A DNA stretch of 64,000 bases, taken from assembly GCA_964019695.1 (NCBI GenBank), contig OZ026515.1, forward strand, positions 77,922,678 through 77,986,677. Direction: 5' to 3'. This DNA is from Loripinus fragilis (taxonomy: Eukaryota > Mollusca > Bivalvia > Lucinida > Lucinidae). Under the pieces are notes generated by a model, which made no database searches, was not told where the DNA came from, and saw only the letters and a program-made list of their open reading frames with translations. The first letter of the stretch is position 1. The number at the start of each line of letters is the position of its first letter. Positions 46,813-56,170 of the stretch are shown one piece after another. Made by a program: the position numbers and the translations under genes.

Positions 46813-49727
46813 AGTACCCCCTGTCCACCCTCTCAATAAACACTGCATATATTTTCCTCCGAATTGTAAAGACTGATTTTAACAAAGGTAGAAAGGCATG
46901 CTGTATTTTCTAAAACAAACATTTAACATGCATGAATCACATATACATAGTTTTTTGACTCATTTCCCCTTTATCTGCTATAACTATACAAACTTTTGAC
47001 CGGAACGAATTTCTAGTGCAAACGGTTCTATTGCGTTACCCCTCTTACGTTGACGTCGTTTAAAGCAATGGACGTAACACTAAAATATGCACGGTTCTTG
47101 AAAATCAGAAATATGGCTTTGTACCAGGAAAGGACACTTTTGATTGTATCGAAGTTTCAATATACACACTACATAGGCAGCAGACCAGTGAAACTGACAA
47201 TATCTAGGGATATCTCATCTGAGTGGTATACCATTTTCGTTTCCTATAATTTTATTGTCTGAAATTAGCCAGCCCGATTATGTACATCTAAATACGTGTA
47301 ACAATGTCCAAATAATGCATCTGAATGCAAACATCGATGAAACGCGGTATTTTGTCTGATCCATTTCAGTGTAAGCCAGAGATAGCATTCTACTAAGTGA
47401 TTTTCTTATTTCAAATGACGTACTTTGGGGTATTTTATGAGTGAGATTAAATATGGAAATTTCGAAATCGGCTGTATTACTTGCTAATGAACATCAAAGC
47501 GACCAGAAAAAAATGTTACATGTACAAATGATTTTCGAAAAATTTTCGCTATGTATTCGTTCACGCAAAAACGACTCTGTCAATGGAATGCCAGAAAATG
47601 TAGCATCAAGAAGGATTTTAACCAAAATGGCAGCCTCAGTATTTCATAGAATATGAAGCAATATCGAAAAATTTTGCCGGTATAAATCACTAATATATGG
47701 ATATTTACCACACGAAGAAGCAGACTGAAAACGCCCCTCGTTCATGTAGTTATCTGCTTTTGAAAACATTGTTTTATTTCATATCGCAGTGTACTTCAGC
47801 GCCCTATCTTGAAAGCGGCTTGCGTAAATTAGATGAGGAGCTGGACAACTGCAATTTTACATTTATTTAGCCAAGAAACAGAACTTTTAATGAAAGTAAT
47901 TATGAAATGTGTAAATATAAAACTTTGGAATTTACTGGGCTCTTTTCATTACATATTGAACGCCCCTCGTATATATAAAGGTGAGGGGGTTCGCTTTGCT
48001 GAGTTCATCTATTTTTTCCTAAATATCCCATGAAAATGAAAAAAAATGTTCTCAGTGAGACTAAATTATTTCATTTTCATAGGATGTTTAAAATGATCGG
48101 GGGAGGAGGGTTTAAACGAACCGCCTGCCCCCCCCCCCCCCCTCTGGATCCGCCACTGTACCGTTCAAAAGTTGGGTTTTGACGATACAGATACCAACAT
48201 ACTATCTATTATTGCTTTTTCTGTAACTGAATTCGAAACTGCATTTTGCGGTCTCGAATTTTTTGGTGAGTTTTGCTTTTACCGCCATTAGCGCCAATTA
48301 AAAATACCCGTCAAATATAAATGTTTTACAGTATATTGTCAACAACCCAGTCAATTGGAATTGCATCGGCCAATTCCGTGGAACTCCGTGGAATCAGACC
48401 TCGGATTACCATCGAGGATCTACTTTGATAACGCGACGCTGACGTCACAAACCGTGACGCTGATCTCATAGAAACCACGCCAACATAACAACAAGTGTGA
48501 TGGCAGCAAAACAAACGGTTATAAATAAAGTTTATGTATTTTCAATAAAATATCGGTATAGCGAAGTTTTTTTGTTGTTTTTTTTGAAAACACATAAACT
48601 TTATTTAAATTGCTTATTAACCTTTTTGGATATTCAGAAAAATTGATTTTGATAGGGCTGAACCCACATGCTACAGAACTAATTTTCCTTACGCCAGTCC
48701 GGGCTTACAAAATGTAGCTTTTTCGCACATAGTACTACGCGTAATGCGCCTTACGTACACCCGAGGCTTGATTCGATTCCTGAATTGTGCCGGACTTTCC
48801 CGATTGCAACCGAGTGTTGGCTTGAAAGAGCATGCTGCAGTTGATGCTGACATGAGGAATCTTGATGATATGGACGAGTTTTACTATGATAATATGCTAT
48901 GCACAATAAGATTAGCAATTTCTTATGTTTCGCATCTTAGTTTGTGCTCATCTTTGTGCAGTGCCGATCAATTTATAATGCAATGATGAGAACAGGATCC
49001 TAGGCAAATGAAACCACAAAATTTCAGACGCCATCCTTTAAATAAGCATTTGGGGAGAGCAAGAATTGCAGAAAGGGTCAGTAAGCAAAAATCACATCCG
49101 TTGTAAGTAATGCTAAAATGATAAGCATGTGATTTTTCGTTTGGTGGTCTTTCATCTTCCTCATGCATCTTACGCCTATAAAAAAAACGATTGGTTATGT
49201 GACAGATGTGATAGAGATTTCTGCTGAAAAAATCAGCTGTCATCAATGACGTCAAAACGTAGTCATCATTTGATTCAACTTCTGATGTCAATTGGCATTT
49301 CAATTCAACAAAGTATCAGTTTAAAAAGATATCATAAGCTTACAATGTAACTCATCTTATGGTTGATTAATACCTTAAGTTACTGAAAAATATTTACATT
49401 TCCACTGCGAGTCTTTAAATGAACCTTTACATTTGAGATGTGGTTCATACCTTCATGAACAAACCGATTTTAGCCACACCATCATACTCGGCATTTGAGC
49501 GGGCTCACGTCAATTCCATCCAATAACGTTGTTTGTTTACTGACGTTTGCGTGACGTTGAACACGTATCGCCATGACGTTTAGCGCGGTAATTTGGCGTT
49601 TTGGCTATTCCAAACCCTACGTTATATCAGCTTTAATACAAAATATCTGGAAAACCAGCCAAGTTAGACGAAAATTGAAAATTGATACTTGACTGATAAT
49701 ATAAAATGTAAATATAAGTAATAAATT
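46813..49727. other. Intergenic, no gene recognised
   Basis: A C17-like run with CTCTGGATCCGCC at 48127-48162 looks like one end of the 300-bp palindrome element. Open frames at 47441-47656 and 48744-48986 show no domain that I can name and could be chance. Confidence 0.35.
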
Positions 49728-49858
49728 CAATTTTTGGAATGTTCATGGAATCATGAATACTTCGAGTCTCTTGCAAAGTTAACAGAAGGGCTTCACTTAC
49801 TTTGCACGAGACCCGAAGTACTTATGATTCCATGAACAATTCCAAAAATTGAATTCAA
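49728..49858. mobile_element. Foldback element, copy 2
   Basis: AATTTTTGGAATGTTCATGG-AATCATGAATACTTCGAGTC is mirrored by ACCCGAAGTACTTATGATTC-CATGAACAATTCCAAAAATT. Same family as 44109-44237, without the internal duplication. Confidence 0.75.
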
Positions 49859-50806
49859 TTCTTAAATGGTGCGACGCATTTGCGAGATGAAGGTGACGTT
49901 AGATTTTATCTTTCGGCTCTTTAGTGCACTGTAGTAGTGAAGATATTACATTCAACAGTATTTGTCTGAATGTGATGGAAGGCATCAAGCAGTTTTACTT
50001 GTTAATGTGATTCAAGAAACCCCGACTAGAAACACCGTTTAAAGGTGATAACGTTAAAGCATTAGTAAAAACGTCAAATTGTGAAAACTTGGTCCTTTAT
50101 TTTTCTGAGGAAACAGCGACGCCGGTGAGGCTCGATCAACTCAACTGAGCATGGAATTTATCAAGCTCATACATATTAAATGTTTCGAATTCAGTTGCAT
50201 AAAAAGCAATAAATAGTATGTTAGTATCCGTATAGTCAAAACCCAAAATTTATCAGCATGATAAATACAATATCTGAGAGTTTGAAAGCAAGAAAAACAT
50301 TATACTTTTTTCAGCATTTTAGTTTTTATGAGCTTTTGAAATTTCATGCAAAGTTGAGTTGAGCATGAAAAAAGGTCAAAGTTTATAACCTCGGGACCTG
50401 GGCCCGGAATTACAATGCTTCCTTAGAGTTAAGGAATACTTAAGCTAAGTAAAGATTTTTCAGGATGCGAAAAATAACGTTTAAAACTGTTTAAAATAAA
50501 AAACGTTTCATTTTTCCTGAAGATCACAATGATATCTTTGACCTCAAATACCACATCGATCCAGGCAATTTATTTAGCATTTAATATAGCATGTTGAAAT
50601 ATCAATACTTAACTTAAGTCTTGCTTAACTTTAAGGAGGCATTGTAATTCCGGGCCCTGGTCTATGTTTATACATGAGTGTTTGATATATCTTCTATCTT
50701 TAAATTTTTTATCGTAAGGGTGTCCATCATTCAATATAAAGGGTTTCGTTCAAACTTTCCATATGAAGGGTTTTCGTTCAAACGTTCCATATGACATTCC
50801 GGTACA
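49859..50806. other. Intergenic, no gene recognised
   Basis: 50400-50660 holds an imperfect inverted repeat: GGGCCCGGAATTACAATGCT-TCCTTAGAGTTAAG near 50400 and CTTAACTTTAAGGAGGCATT-GTAATTCCGGGCCC near 50625, so a 265-bp MITE-like unit (about 50399-50660) is likely. An 18-bp SINE-like string, GACGCCGGTGAGGCTCGA, lies at 50118-50135. Confidence 0.5.
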
Positions 50807-50810
50807 TTAG

Positions 50811-51048
50811 CCCTAAAGCGCCAAGGAAAAAAATGTATCTGACAATGTCGTCTGCTAAAGTTGTCTGCTGCAAATAATTGTCCAACTTAACTGTCGAATT
50901 TATGTACAGAAGCAAACAGCATGGACCCAGAATAGACTGCTATAGGAGCAGTCTGATCTGGGTCCACACTGTTTGCCATAGAGGCTTCTGAAACATTTTG
51001 GCAGACGAGAAAAGCAGACGACTTTTGTTGTTATTGGCGTTTAAAGGG
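50811..51048. mobile_element. TTAA-flanked MITE (piggyBac-like), copy 3
   Basis: Same family, 238 bp. The right target site TTAA (51049-51052) is intact; the left is TTAG (50807-50810). Termini are CCCTAAAGCGCC and GGCGTTTAAAGGG. The central palindrome has lost bases symmetrically about its centre (GACTGCTATAGGAGCAGTC remains). Confidence 0.75.
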
Positions 51049-51106
51049 TTAACAAGGCTTTTATAATGACTCTGGTGAGTTGTTGCATTCAGTAGAATCA
51101 CACAAG

Positions 51107-51311
51107 GTTTTTGTTTGTTTGATTTGATTCTTTACGTTCCATCAACAATCTTTCAGTTATATAGGGACGGGTCTTCCTTGGTTGAACCAGTACTAAGCTA
51201 GGATAAATGTGTCTTGCTCAAGGACCACAACGCAGTGACGCCGGTGAGGCTCGAACCCGCGGCCCTTCGGTCTCGAGTCAAGCACTCTACCACTGAGCCA
51301 CTGCGCTCCCT
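51107..51311 (-). mobile_element. tRNA-derived SINE, complete copy with 12-bp target duplication
   Basis: Minus-strand element ~205 bp. tRNA-like head with A box TGGCTCAGTGG (51290-51300) and B box GGGTTCGAGCC (51248-51258), tRNA-unrelated body, and tail AATCAAATCAAACAAACAAA. Perfect target-site duplication GAATCACACAAG at 51095-51106 and 51312-51323. Near-identical to the plus-strand copy at 61747-61945. Confidence 0.9.
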
Positions 51312-51452
51312 GAATCACACAAGAGTCTGGCCTAATTGTTGACACTTATTTAAATATTACAAGCTTTACAGTCTTGGAATAACTGGTGCTATGACATTCT
51401 TACATTTGTAGCCTCACTTTGGGTCTGAATATAGGGATCATACATGGTTTTT

Positions 51453-51577
51453 CATGCATTAACATTTGCCGGGTCCCGAGGAAGCTGTTGGAACACGAGG
51501 CCGTTAGGCCTCGTTTTCAAACATCGTCCGAGGGACCCGGCAAAAGTTAATGCAATGAAACAAACATGTCTGATCGT
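51453..51577. mobile_element. 125-bp near-palindromic element
   Basis: TGCATTAACATTTGCCGGGT-CCCGAGGA at the left and TCCGAGGGACCCGGCAAAAG-TTAATGCA at the right, with an inner hairpin ACGAGGCCGTTAGGCCTCGT. The whole element can fold on itself. Confidence 0.75.
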
Positions 51578-52195
51578 TATTCTTGCATATTTAACTGAAT
51601 TCAGCATACACCACGCTGAAAACGCCGCTTAAACATTAAATATCCCTTTTCTTACAACAAAATGCCGTCAGCGTCAAACTTCGAACGTCATTACGTCGCC
51701 ACAACGTCATATATACGCGTGCAACGTTTTCGCGAACGAAAGCATCGGCGAAATGACCAGTCAAGGCCGCAACGCTTTCCCGTGTAACGTCATACATACA
51801 AATCAGGGTCCAGTTTAGGCTTTTCCAAGTAAAAGCCATGTTCAAACAGCACGAGAATCTCATGATTTGAACATGGATTTTGCGACTTCAAACAGCTTCG
51901 CGTAACGAATTCCCATGCAAGAACATTGGTTCACAAATCCTGACACCCAAAACTTTATTTTCTTCTCAGTTTTCAGCCCAACAGTACATAGAGGGCTTCA
52001 CAAATGAAATATACAAAGGTATGCTTTAGGAGATTGAATAAATGTCATATTCATTCAAAAAATGAATTTCCTTCTTAACATATACAATGTTAATGCACAA
52101 CAGATTGCTTGGCACTATGACGTCATACAATATCGTACATTACGACATGCATGATTGCAAATGAGTAGCGGAAACGCTATATAGGCACAAGTTAG
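51578..52195. other. Intergenic, no gene recognised
   Basis: No repeat or coding feature assigned; locally rich in CG-containing words (51650-51800). Confidence 0.4.
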
Positions 52196-52199
52196 TTAA

Positions 52200-52433
52200 C
52201 CCTTAAAGCGCCAATCACAACAAAGGTCGTCTGATTTTCTCGTCTGCTGAAATGTTTAAGAAGCCTTCATGCAAAACAGTGTGAACCCAGATCAGACTGT
52301 TCCTAGGAGCAGTGTGTTCTGGGCCATGCTGTTTGCTTCTATACTTAAATTCGCCAGTAATGTTAGGCAATTCTTTGCAGCAGCCGACTTTAACAGACGA
52401 CATTTTCATATGCATTTTTTCTTGGCGCTAGGA
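52200..52433. mobile_element. TTAA-flanked MITE (piggyBac-like), copy 4, opposite orientation
   Basis: 234 bp in inverted orientation relative to the other copies, judged from the internal order (the TTTTGT/CTCGTCTGCTGAAA block comes first). TTAA at 52196-52199 and 52434-52437. The right end is decayed (GGA instead of GGG). The central palindrome is shortened to a CCTAGG core. Confidence 0.75.
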
Positions 52434-52439
52434 TTAAAG

Positions 52440-52740
52440 TAAGTAAGGTTGCAAAGATCAGGAATCGATACAATCAAGTACCACACCTGACCCAGGATAC
52501 CAATGGGAAAGAAACAAACTCACAGAAGACACCACAAACGAGAGCCAAGAGGTCAGCCCTTTCCCAGCAGGTGACCACGAAGCACATAGAAACAGACGCG
52601 CACAAAACACAGCAAACACAAGACAGAACAAAAACATAAAAGATCCACAAAAGAAGTACCGCCTTGGAACGGTCAGTAAAATATTTTACTGGAGGGCTTA
52701 AACCGGTTTAACGGCGCCAACCTCACCCTTAATTCAGATG
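52440..52740. repeat. LINE 3'-region repeat copy
   Basis: Shares with 38165-38411 the ordered phrases GAGAGCCAAGAGGTCAGCCC, GATCCACAAAAGAAG and CCGCCTTGGAACGGTCAG, and with 2646-3147 / 3313-3835 the layout AAGACA(C/T)CA...ACCGCC...AACGG...GGGCTTAAA. Interpreted as part of the 3' region of a non-LTR retrotransposon family. It fills the space between two TTAA MITEs. Confidence 0.5.
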
Positions 52741-52917
52741 TGGATCAAGACACATAGATATTTGGTTTGCATGAAAGACCCCTAACTTATCAATGCATTA
52801 TCTCCTAAAACATATAAATCAAGATATAACAAGGAGATAAAGTAAGGATAAGGACTCAACAGTAAATTAAACTGAATACCGGAGCAAAAGAAATCCAACA
52901 GGTAAACCCCGCTTTAA

Positions 52918-53157
52918 CCCTTAAAGCGCCAAGAAAAAAAAGCATCTGAAAACGTCGTCTGCTGAAGTCGTCTGCTGCAAATAATTGCCTAACATTACTG
53001 ACTAATTAAGTAAAGAAGCAAACAGCGTGGACCCAGAACAGACTGCTCCTATAGGAGCAGTCTGATCTGGGTCCTCACTGTTTGCCATAGAGGCTTCTTA
53101 AACAATTCAGCAGACGAGAAAAGCAGACGACTTTTGTTGTGATTGGCGCAATAAGGG
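52918..53157. mobile_element. TTAA-flanked MITE (piggyBac-like), copy 5, next to the methyltransferase stop codon
   Basis: 240-bp element bounded by CCC...GGG and flanked by TTAA on both sides (52914-52917 and 53158-53161), as known for piggyBac-type target duplications. Terminal inverted repeats read CCCTTAAAGCGCCAA and, at the other end, TTGGCGCAATAAGGG. The centre is a perfect palindrome, GACTGCTCCTATAGGAGCAG followed by TC. No coding capacity. It sits 14 bp downstream of the methyltransferase stop, so the transcript would probably run through it unless cleaved at once. Confidence 0.8.
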
Positions 53158-53171
53158 TTAATTTAGACCAA

Positions 53172-54062
53172 TCACCAGGCAGGATCCACAACCACATCCA
53201 TATTGTAAGATTCGTCATCAACCCCAACTAATGATGTAGGCTCGCATGTCTGCTCGGCAAGTAATTGCTTTAATTTACCCATAGTCAGATCTGAATGAAA
53301 GGTCTTCATCGCCCAGCCATGCAACTCAATGACTATCTCTGTTATTTTAGATTTACATAGCATTTTTTTCTTTAGCAGGTGTGGTAGTACAATAAACTCT
53401 GATCCCTCTATATCCATTTTCACAAAAACCTTCTGTGGACTTAGAGGCAGAATATTTTCCTCCAGAAACTTCGCTATGTCTACTGTTTCTACATTATATT
53501 TAGTCATTTTACCTTTATTGTGAATTGCTAGATCGGTGATCCCAGCTCCCCAGTCAAGTTCAAAATCGGTTTGTGAAAATATATTGACAGTATCACCAGA
53601 GCGATTAGAGACTGCATAATTAAATATACGCACATTTAATCCCTTTTTTCTGTAGGCTTCTTCAAGGTGTTTCAGTTTCTTCATGTGGCGTGGATTGGCT
53701 TCAAATCCGAAGGAACACACGTCCTGTCTGCGATAGCCTTTAGTCACATTTCCAAAGAATTTGTCATAAAATGGTAACAGTGATGCCTTTGGGTAGAGCC
53801 AAGGCTCATAAAGCTTCCGGATTTGAACTCCTTTGCTCGTTCCAAGATCAAGGTACACAAAGCGACAAGATATATTCTGTGGTTTTAATGTAGTCTTGTG
53901 TTCGGATCTGTTTTCTATCTTTACAGGAGTTAGATGAGGAGGTTTTGTAAAGAGCAACGCTGGTTTTAGTTGATCCGTAGGTAAATACATAAACAACATC
54001 AAACATATGATCAATAGAACAATCCCACAGCTAATCTGTCTGATTCTCTTATTTTCAACCAT
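53172..54062 (-). CDS. FkbM-type (Methyltransf_21) SAM-dependent methyltransferase, membrane-anchored
   Basis: Intronless ORF of 296 codons, ATG at 54060-54062 and TGA at 53172-53174. Residues 12-27 form one hydrophobic segment after a short basic N-terminus, so a type II (signal-anchor) protein with a lumenal or extracellular catalytic domain is likely. Four N-x-S/T sequons (N51, N63, N105, N153) fit secretory-pathway residence. The Rossmann-like core shows motif I DLGTSKG (72-78), an acidic FGFEANPRH block (118-126) and VKMDIEGSEF (214-223), the signature order of FkbM-family methyltransferases, which usually O-methylate sugars or small molecules. The substrate here is unknown. Length fits a complete family member and there is no frameshift. 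It is the only ORF in the window with clear protein-family signatures. A TTAA-flanked MITE starts 14 bp past the stop and a TA-flanked MITE lies 112 bp upstream of the ATG. No AATAAA on the coding strand was seen close downstream. Family call is strong; expression and substrate are not shown. Confidence 0.88.
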   Translation of the reverse strand: MVENKRIRQISCGIVLLIICLMLFMYLPTDQLKPALLFTKPPHLTPVKIENRSEHKTTLKPQNISCRFVYLDLGTSKGVQIRKLYEPWLYPKASLLPFYDKFFGNVTKGYRRQDVCSFGFEANPRHMKKLKHLEEAYRKKGLNVRIFNYAVSNRSGDTVNIFSQTDFELDWGAGITDLAIHNKGKMTKYNVETVDIAKFLEENILPLSPQKVFVKMDIEGSEFIVLPHLLKKKMLCKSKITEIVIELHGWAMKTFHSDLTMGKLKQLLAEQTCEPTSLVGVDDESYNMDVVVDPAW

Positions 54063-54142
54063 CGCTAACCCTCAAATCATTCAACCAACGTAAACCCTCA
54101 AACTCTTCAACCACTGTCAATCTTCAAACCATTGGCCAATCT
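54063..54142 (-). promoter_or_regulatory. Putative 5' UTR with 3' splice acceptor upstream of the methyltransferase
   Basis: Read on the minus strand, a pyrimidine-rich run ending in TTTGCTTTACAG (AG at 54141-54142) precedes 78 bp that lead to the ATG. This looks like an acceptor for an intron in the 5' UTR. The leader contains three degenerate ~25-30-bp repeats of an AACCCTCAAAC-like phrase on the plus strand. A MITE begins 31 bp beyond the acceptor, inside the presumed intron. No donor site could be assigned, so this is an inference from one splice-site-like string. Confidence 0.35.
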
Positions 54143-54173
54143 GTAAAGCAAAAGGAATTTTCATATTTACATA

Positions 54174-54418
54174 TGAGCCGCGACATGTGATCTCCAACAA
54201 TGTGGCATTTTGACAAAGGTAGACTCAGACGAGCTTATGTAGCCTCCTTTTTCAGCTAAGACACTCCAATGGATGTTCGGGCAGTCGCTTAACAGCCATA
54301 TACTGTAATATCCAAGCGACTAGCAAACGTTCTGATCAGACTGCGCGTATGCGCAGGCTGATCTGAGCTTTTGCTGGTCGAACATACCACATTGTTGGAA
54401 ATGTCATGTCGAGGTTCA
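54174..54418. mobile_element. TA-flanked MITE upstream of the methyltransferase
   Basis: 245 bp with TA on both sides (54172-54173, 54419-54420) and imperfect ~34-bp terminal inverted repeats, TGAGCCGCGACATGTG at the left and CATGTCGAGGTTCA at the right, both followed inwards by CCAACAATGTGG. The interior holds a hairpin, CTGCGCGTATGCGCAG. No coding capacity. Target site fits Tc1/mariner-type MITEs. It lies 112 bp before the ATG, in the presumed promoter or first intron. Confidence 0.65.
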
Positions 54419-54704
54419 TATAACGTAGACCCCGAATTTCATCGATTCGAATTTCAATTTTTTCGAAATTATACTCGATAATTGGAAATAAATTTGGGAC
54501 ACACTAAATTCAGAGACCATGGCATATTCATGATCTGTTTTAATAATTGTCTAAAACGAATGATAGAAAGAGAGAAAAAATGATAATAAATTTTTTGGAG
54601 TTTATATATTATTATCCGACTGTTACATAACGTTTGCTATATGTTGGGTAACTTTCATGCTTTTGTTGTCATCGTAAAAATAACTTCTTTCAGGATTACT
54701 CAGT

Positions 54705-54986
54705 CTATTAGAGTGTAAAATGATATATAATAGTGTAAAATGATATATTGGAGTGTACAATGATATATTAGAGTGTAAAATGATATATTGGAGCGTACAA
54801 TGATATATTGGAGTGTAAAATGATATATTAGAGTGTAAAATGATATATTAGAGTGTAAAATGATATATTGGAGCGTACAATGATATATTGGAGCGTACAA
54901 TGATATATTGGAGTGTAAAATGATATATTAGAGTGTAAAATGATATATTGGAGCGTACAATGATATATTGGAGTCTAAAATGATAT
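54705..54986. repeat. 20-bp tandem repeat, about 14 units
   Basis: Unit TGATATATTGGAGTGTAAAA with variants TTAGAG and GAGCGTAC. The period is exactly 20 bp. Open minus-strand frames are by-products. Confidence 0.95.
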
Positions 54987-54994
54987 GGAAACTG

Positions 54995-55093
54995 ATCAGG
55001 ACCGACGTTCTGTAGGTCTTGATCTGGGTCCATACCATTTGTATAGGTTATCAGCAGAAGACAAATGTTGGCGCTAGGAAAGAGTGTGTTAAA
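54995..55093. mobile_element. Fragment resembling the right half of the TTAA-flanked MITE
   Basis: Contains TTGATCTGGGTCCATACC, then a TATAGG...CAGCAGAAGAC block, TTGGCGCTAGGAAAG and a TTAA, in the same order as the right half of the intact copies. Decayed, and begins right after the 20-bp tandem array. Confidence 0.35.
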
Positions 55094-55142
55094 AGCTGTG
55101 TCATATGTCAGTCTTTACGCCATTAATCCTTATAGATATATA

Positions 55143-55972
55143 CTTAAATGCAAAAGAAACGCAATCGTTTTTAATCCTCTTTTTCTTCCACGTGGATCAC
55201 ATGAGGCTAATTTCTTAATTGTATCCTGTGTTCCTGCGCATTGAGTAATGATTTGCTGTAAAACGGTTTTGATCACGATTTCCATTCTGACGTTATAATG
55301 ACGTCAGTAAATTTCAACAAAGGGAGTCTAAAAAAGTGATGTCTCATTCGATTTGAAAACAAACAGATTGATCTTATAGCCAGATGTCTTAACTAAAGGA
55401 AAACACTGAAACGGTTTGAAAGTTATTGATAATCAACGCTACCAGTCGCTGCGTTGCTGCGTTTTTCTTTATTGACGTCAATCTACTTTTTTCAAAACAG
55501 TAATTACAGATGCATTTTGTTCGATCATGTGGCGATACTTATGCCATCTATGCAATGTATTGAGGGCTATATGGTGAAATTAAAAGTTTTCGATGATTAA
55601 TATTCGTCTGGATAAAAATGGCCAATTACGCCAAAACATTAAAGATGTCATTTTGACAAAATGAACGTTGACAGAAACATAAAAGTGCCTGATTTGATTT
55701 TGTCTACCCTTTTGCTCTCAGAAACCGATATTGGTTTAAAACGTTTTTTCGCAAAATAGGCACACTTTTTGAACTTTGTGACTTTAAAAATTGGGGTTGC
55801 TTTGCATGTCTTGTTGCAGCTCGCCAAACATACGTCACAATGGTCTGATTTTGGTGCTGTATGCAAGGCAAATAACGGTACTTAGCGATTTCATTATCGA
55901 TGGTTGAATTTTTTTTTATGAAAAAGAAGGATTTACCATTTTAGAAAGAGTTGCGTTTCTTTTGCGTTTAAG
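55143..55972. mobile_element. 830-bp TA-flanked TIR element (Tc1/mariner-like, non-autonomous)
   Basis: TA at 55141-55142 and 55973-55974. Ends CTTAAATGCAAAAGAAACGC-AA and TTGCGTTTCTTTTGCGTTTA-AG, with further inner pairing (AATCCTCTTTTTC / GAAAAAGAAGGATT). The minus-strand frame at 55648-55866 has no transposase motif that I recognise. Confidence 0.75.
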
Positions 55973-56170
55973 TATAAATATAATTGTGTAGTATGTGAAC
56001 AACACACGTAAATATGACGATGTGTGTGATGTAAATATTATGTACATGTATTCACACTGGTAAATGTATACGTCGATTGCTGGTATTTACGCGTATTGCC
56101 GGTACTTCATAGACCAGAAGTGGTAGATATTGGCGTTAATACTAAATAGAAAAACATGCCATAGCTTGCC

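Noticed and set aside
53329..53523. 64-codon plus-strand frame
   Set aside because: Antisense shadow of the methyltransferase coding region.
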